Assembly (NCBI GenBank): GCA_030635415.1
Contig: DAOVYW010000078.1
Coordinates: 1 to 9,382 of the forward strand
Direction of reading: 5' to 3'
DNA: 9,382 bases
DNA from: Candidatus Firestoneibacteriota bacterium
Lineage (GTDB): Bacteria; Oederibacteriota; JAAXVQ01; JAUVAV01
Made by a program: the position numbers and the translations under genes. Below, piece by piece: positions 6,626 through 9,382 of the stretch; the first letter of the stretch is position 1; the number at the start of each line of letters is the position of its first letter. The notes below the pieces were generated by a model that was not told the DNA's origin, did not search any database, and saw only the letters and a program-made list of their open reading frames with translations.

Positions 6626-6693
6626 ATGCAGGAGCGCTAATTGTGCCCGGAGTGAATTTCCGGAGGAAAGGGAATATATATTAGTGATTGGAG

Positions 6694-6750
6694 TACCACC
6701 CACGAATGTAGGGGCGTTTAATTAAACGTCCCTACATCCCGTAAGTGGTA
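6694..6750. repeat. Palindromic repeat, copy 2, with extended imperfect arms
   Basis: The core at 6706-6737 has 16-bp arms meeting at the centre of GTTTAATTAAAC with one mismatch (G6714 against T6729, a wobble pair in RNA). It is the same element as the palindrome at 3156-3185. Beyond the core, TACCAC (6694-6699) pairs with GTGGTA (6745-6750) across a short imperfect stretch (CCACGA against CCCGTAA). The extended hairpin is therefore about 57 bp. It fills over a third of the 157-bp gap between aroA and cmk. No T-tract follows, so it is not a standard terminator. Confidence 0.88.
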
Positions 6751-6782
6751 TATGTCAGCTTTCGAGGGATTGAGAAAACAGC

Positions 6783-7466
6783 ATGAAGCATCCTCTCATT
6801 ATTGCGATTGACGGGCCGGCCGGAGCCGGCAAGAGTTCGGTTGCCAAGTCTCTGGCCTGTCAGCTCAATTATTTATATATTGATACCGGCGCCATGTATC
6901 GCGCGGTTACTCTAAAGGCTATGCGGGCGGGAATAGATCTTTCTGACGGCCGGGTCGTAGAAGATATAGCCCGGCAGGTGAGCCTTGGATTTGCAACTGG
7001 ACAAGCCGGCGTAATTTATATGGATGGCGAGGACGTGTCAGCAGCTATTCGTGCGCCGGAAGTATCCCGGAACGTCTCCGCTTATGTAGCCAGCTATCCA
7101 GGTGTACGCCAAAAGCTGGTTGAGCTTCAGCAGGCCATGGGCGCCTCGGGTGGGGTTGTGATGGAAGGCCGGGATATTACCACCGTGGTTTTTCCCCAGG
7201 CCGAGGTCAAGGTGTTTCTGGATGCCGGTCAGGAGGAACGGGCCCGCCGCCGTTTTGAAGAATTAAGTAGCCAGGGCCGCGAACAGTCCTATAATGAACT
7301 TTTGGCCGATCTGAAACGCCGTGACCAGGAGGATCGTAACCGGCCTGGAGGAGCCTTGCAATGCGTGCCTGATGCCCTGGTATTGGATTCTACCAGCAAG
7401 AGTATTGAACAGGTGGTTGCGGCCATTCTACACGTGGTTCATGAAAAAGAGAACCAACCGGCATGA
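6783..7466 (+). CDS. cmk: Cytidylate (CMP/dCMP) kinase
   Basis: This 227-residue cytoplasmic kinase phosphorylates CMP and dCMP with ATP, recycling CMP from RNA turnover and phospholipid synthesis. The P-loop GPAGAGKSS lies at 11-19, directly after the first strand (PLIIAIDG), as normal for the family. DTGAMYRAVT at 34-43 is the Cmk hallmark. IRAPEVSRNVS at 89-99 and MEGRDITTVVFP at 127-138 bind the nucleotide, and a basic lid segment (EERARRRFEE, 151-160; KRRDQEDRNRPGGAL, 178-192) follows. Length is typical of bacterial Cmk. The ribosome-binding site is weak: GAGGG at 6764-6768 is 14 bases from the ATG and TGAGA at 6771-6775 is closer but poor. The gene follows the palindrome-bearing gap and overlaps plsC by 4 bp. 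Confidence 0.96.
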   Translation: MKHPLIIAIDGPAGAGKSSVAKSLACQLNYLYIDTGAMYRAVTLKAMRAGIDLSDGRVVEDIARQVSLGFATGQAGVIYMDGEDVSAAIRAPEVSRNVSAYVASYPGVRQKLVELQQAMGASGGVVMEGRDITTVVFPQAEVKVFLDAGQEERARRRFEELSSQGREQSYNELLADLKRRDQEDRNRPGGALQCVPDALVLDSTSKSIEQVVAAILHVVHEKENQPA

Positions 7467-8095
7467 GGTGGCATTACCGGATTATATTAGCTTTGGCCGA
7501 ACTGATGTTGCGCCTTTTTTTCAGGCTGAAGGTCAAGCATTGGAAAAAGATTCCCCAGCGCGGCGGGCTCCTTCTGGCCAGCAATCACGCCAGCTTTCTG
7601 GATCCGCCGATAATAGCGGTGGGTGTCCGGCACCGCGAAATTCATTTTATGGCCAGATCAACGCTTTTCAAGCGCGGCGGTTTTGGCCGGATAATCAGCA
7701 GTGTAAATGCCCATCCCGTGGTTCGCGGACAAGGGCCTAATCAAGACTGGGAGCTTTTCAAAGAAGTTTTAAAAAGCGGCGGGTCCCTGCTGGTTTTTCC
7801 CGAGGGTACGCGCACGAAAAATGGTGAGCTGCAGCGCGGCAAAACCGGATTCGCCAAGCTGGCGTATATGAGTAAAATGCCGGTCTATCCCGCCTATATT
7901 CACCACAGTTATGAAGCCTGGCCTAAAGGCGGCCGGATACGCTGCCGGCCGATAAGGGTTATTTTCGGGGATCAGGTTGAGATGGGCGATCTCTACGCCC
8001 AACCGGAGGAAAAAAGCGTCTTGCGTGAGATATCCCAGCGGGTTATGAATGCCATTTCAGGTTTAAAAAAAGAAATCCAGGAGGAGGTTGGTTGA
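7463..8095 (+). CDS. plsC: 1-acyl-sn-glycerol-3-phosphate acyltransferase (PlsC family)
   Basis: This 210-residue protein should acylate lysophosphatidic acid to phosphatidic acid at the inner face of the cytoplasmic membrane. The catalytic HX4D motif is present as NHASFLD (H42, D47). FPEGTRT at 112-118 is the acceptor-binding motif, and GKTGFAKLAYMSKMPVYPAY at 126-145 matches the later conserved blocks. A hydrophobic N-terminal stretch (about residues 6-20) probably anchors it to the membrane. The length is that of the short soluble-domain PlsC enzymes. ATG 7463 overlaps the cmk TGA (ATGA), and no strong ribosome-binding site is seen, so translation is probably coupled to cmk. The gene overlaps ispH by 4 bp. 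The family includes other glycerolipid acyltransferases, so exact acyl donor and acceptor are inferred. Confidence 0.93.
   Translation: MRWHYRIILALAELMLRLFFRLKVKHWKKIPQRGGLLLASNHASFLDPPIIAVGVRHREIHFMARSTLFKRGGFGRIISSVNAHPVVRGQGPNQDWELFKEVLKSGGSLLVFPEGTRTKNGELQRGKTGFAKLAYMSKMPVYPAYIHHSYEAWPKGGRIRCRPIRVIFGDQVEMGDLYAQPEEKSVLREISQRVMNAISGLKKEIQEEVG
8079..8087 (+). promoter_or_regulatory. Strong ribosome-binding site of ispH supporting a TTG start
   Basis: AGGAGGAGG lies just ahead of TTG 8092, with seven bases from the end of the first AGGAGG to the start codon. This strong site makes the rare TTG start credible, since no in-frame ATG or GTG precedes the conserved N-terminus at a suitable distance. 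Confidence 0.8.
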
Positions 8096-8937
8096 AAATC
8101 TCGCTGGCCAAAAACGCCGGACATTGTTTTGGCGTGAAGGCCGCCATCCAAAAAGCTTTTGCAACTGTGCGTCAGGAGCGGCAGCCGGTTTTTACGCTGG
8201 GGCCGATCATCCATAATCCCCAAGTGGTTCGCAGCCTGGAAAAAGAAGGCGTGAAAGCGGTTAAAAACTTGAGCGAGATTCCCAAGGGTGTTATAATCAT
8301 TCGGTCTCATGGAGTTTCGCCGCAGATTATCGCGGCGGCCCAAGCCCGGGGTTTAAAAGTTGTGGATGCCACCTGTCCTTTTGTCCAGCGCGCCCAGCAA
8401 TTGGCGCGGCAACTGGTGGAGAAGGGGTATGACCTGATTGTGTTGGGTGATTCCGATCATCCCGAAGTGGAAGGAATCATCGGGACAGTGCAAGGCCGGG
8501 CGATCGTGGTTTCAGGAGCAGAGCAGATTCCGAATCTGCCGGAAAAAAAGAGTTACGGCTTGATCGCGCAAACCACCCAGGCCCTGGAAAATCTTCAGCA
8601 GGTGGCCAGTGCGCTGCTGACGCGGACCCGGACACTCAAGGTTTTAAATACTATCTGCAATGCCACTACGGATCTTCAAAAACAGACCCGTTTGCTGGCT
8701 CAATCAGTTGATCTGATGTTGGTAGTGGGAGGGCGGAACAGCGCAAATACCACTCGTTTGGCGGTGATTTGCCAAGAGAACGGGGTGCCGGTTCACCATA
8801 TTGAAACCGTGGATGAAATTCAGCCGGATTGGTTGCGGGGAGTCAAACATGTGGGAGTTACTGCGGGAACTTCCACACCGGAAGAAGTTATTAAAGAAAT
8901 CATGGAGCGTTTAAAAGTTATGGCAGATGCCGGGTAA
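8092..8937 (+). CDS. ispH: IspH: 4-hydroxy-3-methylbut-2-enyl diphosphate reductase
   Basis: This 281-residue iron-sulfur enzyme reduces HMBPP to isopentenyl and dimethylallyl diphosphate, the last step of the MEP isoprenoid pathway. The three cysteines that hold the iron-sulfur cluster are visible: C12 in AGHCFGVKAAI, C95 in DATCPFVQR and C189 in NTICNATTDLQ. Other landmarks are HNPQVV at 41-46, IRSHGVS at 70-76, DHPEVEG at 122-128 with the expected catalytic glutamate E125, AQTT at 159-162, GGRNSANTTRL at 213-223 and TAGTSTPEEVI at 257-267. The start is TTG 8092, overlapping the plsC TGA as TTGA. Length matches stand-alone IspH; unlike some Clostridia it is not fused to ribosomal protein S1, since a TAA and a 96-bp spacer separate it from the next gene. 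Confidence 0.96.
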   Translation: MKISLAKNAGHCFGVKAAIQKAFATVRQERQPVFTLGPIIHNPQVVRSLEKEGVKAVKNLSEIPKGVIIIRSHGVSPQIIAAAQARGLKVVDATCPFVQRAQQLARQLVEKGYDLIVLGDSDHPEVEGIIGTVQGRAIVVSGAEQIPNLPEKKSYGLIAQTTQALENLQQVASALLTRTRTLKVLNTICNATTDLQKQTRLLAQSVDLMLVVGGRNSANTTRLAVICQENGVPVHHIETVDEIQPDWLRGVKHVGVTAGTSTPEEVIKEIMERLKVMADAG

Positions 8938-9033
8938 TCTATTAACATTTTAATGTAAGGAAGTCCGGGTTTATACCCGGAAGTTTCATTAACTCTGCTC
9001 TTTGCTGCGGAGAAGATATATTGGAGGCTGTAG
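8938..9033 (+). promoter_or_regulatory. Leader with three short hairpins before the last gene
   Basis: Three small stems occur in series. ACATT/AATGT (8945-8956) has a two-base gap and is AT-rich. CCGGGT/ACCCGG with a TTAT loop (8965-8980, extended by one T-A pair) is the strongest. CTCTGC/GCGGAG with an eight-base loop (8993-9012) has one G-U pair. A good ribosome-binding site, GGAGG at 9023-9027, follows, six bases before ATG 9034. The second stem is followed only by AGTTTC, so it is at best a weak terminator. The series could be a translational control leader, but this is inference. Confidence 0.4.
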
Positions 9034-9382
9034 ATGATGGTAGACGAAGACATTAAACCGAAGCCGGATGAGCCGGAACAATCAAGGCCCGTGGCAGCGC
9101 AGGGAATAGGGGCTGGTACTCCCTTGAATGACAATAACGAAACTCCGATTTACCCGGTTGATGAGAAATACCAGCCTAGGGAAGGAATTGGTCCGGGCAC
9201 GCCCCTGAACGAACCAGAGACTACCTCTCCTGGAAGTATTGCCGATCCCGCTGTGGTTGCAGCCAAGCCTGTTGAGGTTGCTGCCGATCCTGTTGAGGTT
9301 GCAGCCAAGCCTGTTGAGGATACAGCCAAGCCTGTTGAGGATGCAGCCAAGCCTGTTGAGGTTGTAGCCAAGCCTGTTGAGG
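9034..9382 (+). CDS. Acidic, proline-rich repeat protein, 3'-partial; possibly an S1-type protein by position
   Basis: The frame from ATG 9034 stays open to the window edge for 116 codons. An in-frame TAG at 9031-9033 fixes the start at ATG 9034 or the adjacent ATG 9037, both within reach of GGAGG at 9023-9027. The product begins MMVDEDIKPKPDEPEQSRP and has no signal peptide or membrane segment. It contains two copies of GIGxGTPLN (residues 24-32 and 51-59), then from residue 69 a seven-residue repeat of the form AAKPVEV/AADPVEV/TAKPVED that runs out of the window. The composition (Ala, Pro, Val, Glu, Lys) suggests an extended or disordered segment. I do not recognise a domain. Because rpsA often follows ispH, this could be the extended N-terminus of a ribosomal protein S1-like gene, but no S1 domain is visible. 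Confidence 0.75.
   Translation, partial: MMVDEDIKPKPDEPEQSRPVAAQGIGAGTPLNDNNETPIYPVDEKYQPREGIGPGTPLNEPETTSPGSIADPAVVAAKPVEVAADPVEVAAKPVEDTAKPVEDAAKPVEVVAKPVE
9238..9382 (+). repeat. 21-bp in-frame tandem repeat, at least six and a half copies
   Basis: Units of 21 bp start at 9238, 9259, 9280, 9301, 9322, 9343 and 9364, the last cut by the window end. The first is degenerate (IADPAVV). The others share CCTGTTGAG and GCC AAG or GCC GAT, encoding variants of the heptad AAKPVEV. Differences are mainly K to D, V to D and A to T or V, so copies are related but not identical, an older or more diverged array than the one at 1-190. The array continues past the window. Confidence 0.93.

Noticed and set aside
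6662..6686. GGAGG-like site followed by a GTG in the aroA-cmk gap
   Set aside because: The spacing is about 17 bases and the frame closes after 13 codons inside the palindrome, so there is no supported small gene.
7321..7740. 139-codon + strand frame across the cmk/plsC junction
   Set aside because: It overlaps two genes with clear catalytic motifs and its own product shows none.
9238..9382. CRISPR-like array
   Set aside because: Both tandem arrays in the window are head-to-tail units without unique spacers and lie inside reading frames, so they are protein repeats.

Overview
The window is a bacterial chromosomal segment in which every credible gene lies on the + strand. It reads as one long housekeeping and aromatic amino acid gene cluster. 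The order is: tail of an acidic-repeat protein, rluB-type pseudouridine synthase, pheA (fused chorismate mutase/prephenate dehydratase), a hisC-family aminotransferase, aroF (DAHP synthase type I-beta), tyrA, aroA, cmk, plsC, ispH, and the start of a second acidic-repeat protein. From memory, similar orders (scpB-rluB ... tyrA-aroA-cmk-plsC-ispH-rpsA) occur in Clostridia-like Firmicutes, in Geobacter-type Deltaproteobacteria and in some uncultivated phyla. The fused PheA, the DAHP synthase with an N-terminal ferredoxin-like domain and the dispersed palindromic repeats do not settle the phylum, so I leave it open.

Layout. Positions 1-196 hold a nearly perfect 51-bp tandem repeat that forms the C-terminal end of an upstream gene. 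Positions 193-3114 are rluB, pheA and hisC, joined by 4-bp or 35-bp overlaps. Positions 3115-3401 are a 287-bp gap with two palindromic repeat elements. Positions 3402-6625 are aroF, tyrA and aroA, tightly packed, with tyrA and aroA overlapping. Positions 6626-6782 are a second gap with another copy of the palindrome found in the first. Positions 6783-8937 are cmk, plsC and ispH, each pair overlapping by 4 bp. Positions 8938-9033 are a short leader with small hairpins. From 9034 to the window end there is an open, stopless reading frame whose product becomes a seven-residue acidic repeat.

Pathway logic. AroF makes DAHP (entry to the shikimate pathway) and AroA makes EPSP. PheA supplies the only chorismate mutase seen here, and so probably feeds both its own prephenate dehydratase and TyrA. 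The HisC-family enzyme is placed to transaminate phenylpyruvate and 4-hydroxyphenylpyruvate. AroB, AroD/Q, AroE, AroK and AroC are not in the window. Cmk (CMP recycling), PlsC (phosphatidic acid synthesis) and IspH (last step of the MEP isoprenoid pathway) are core genes.

I see no new defence, mobile or secretion system. The unusual material is in the repeats: two protein-coding tandem arrays at the window edges, two copies of a perfect or near-perfect 30-bp palindrome placed only in the two large gaps, an 84-bp dispersed palindromic element, and a few junction-level signals. All gene identities rest on motif recognition by eye; no database search was run.
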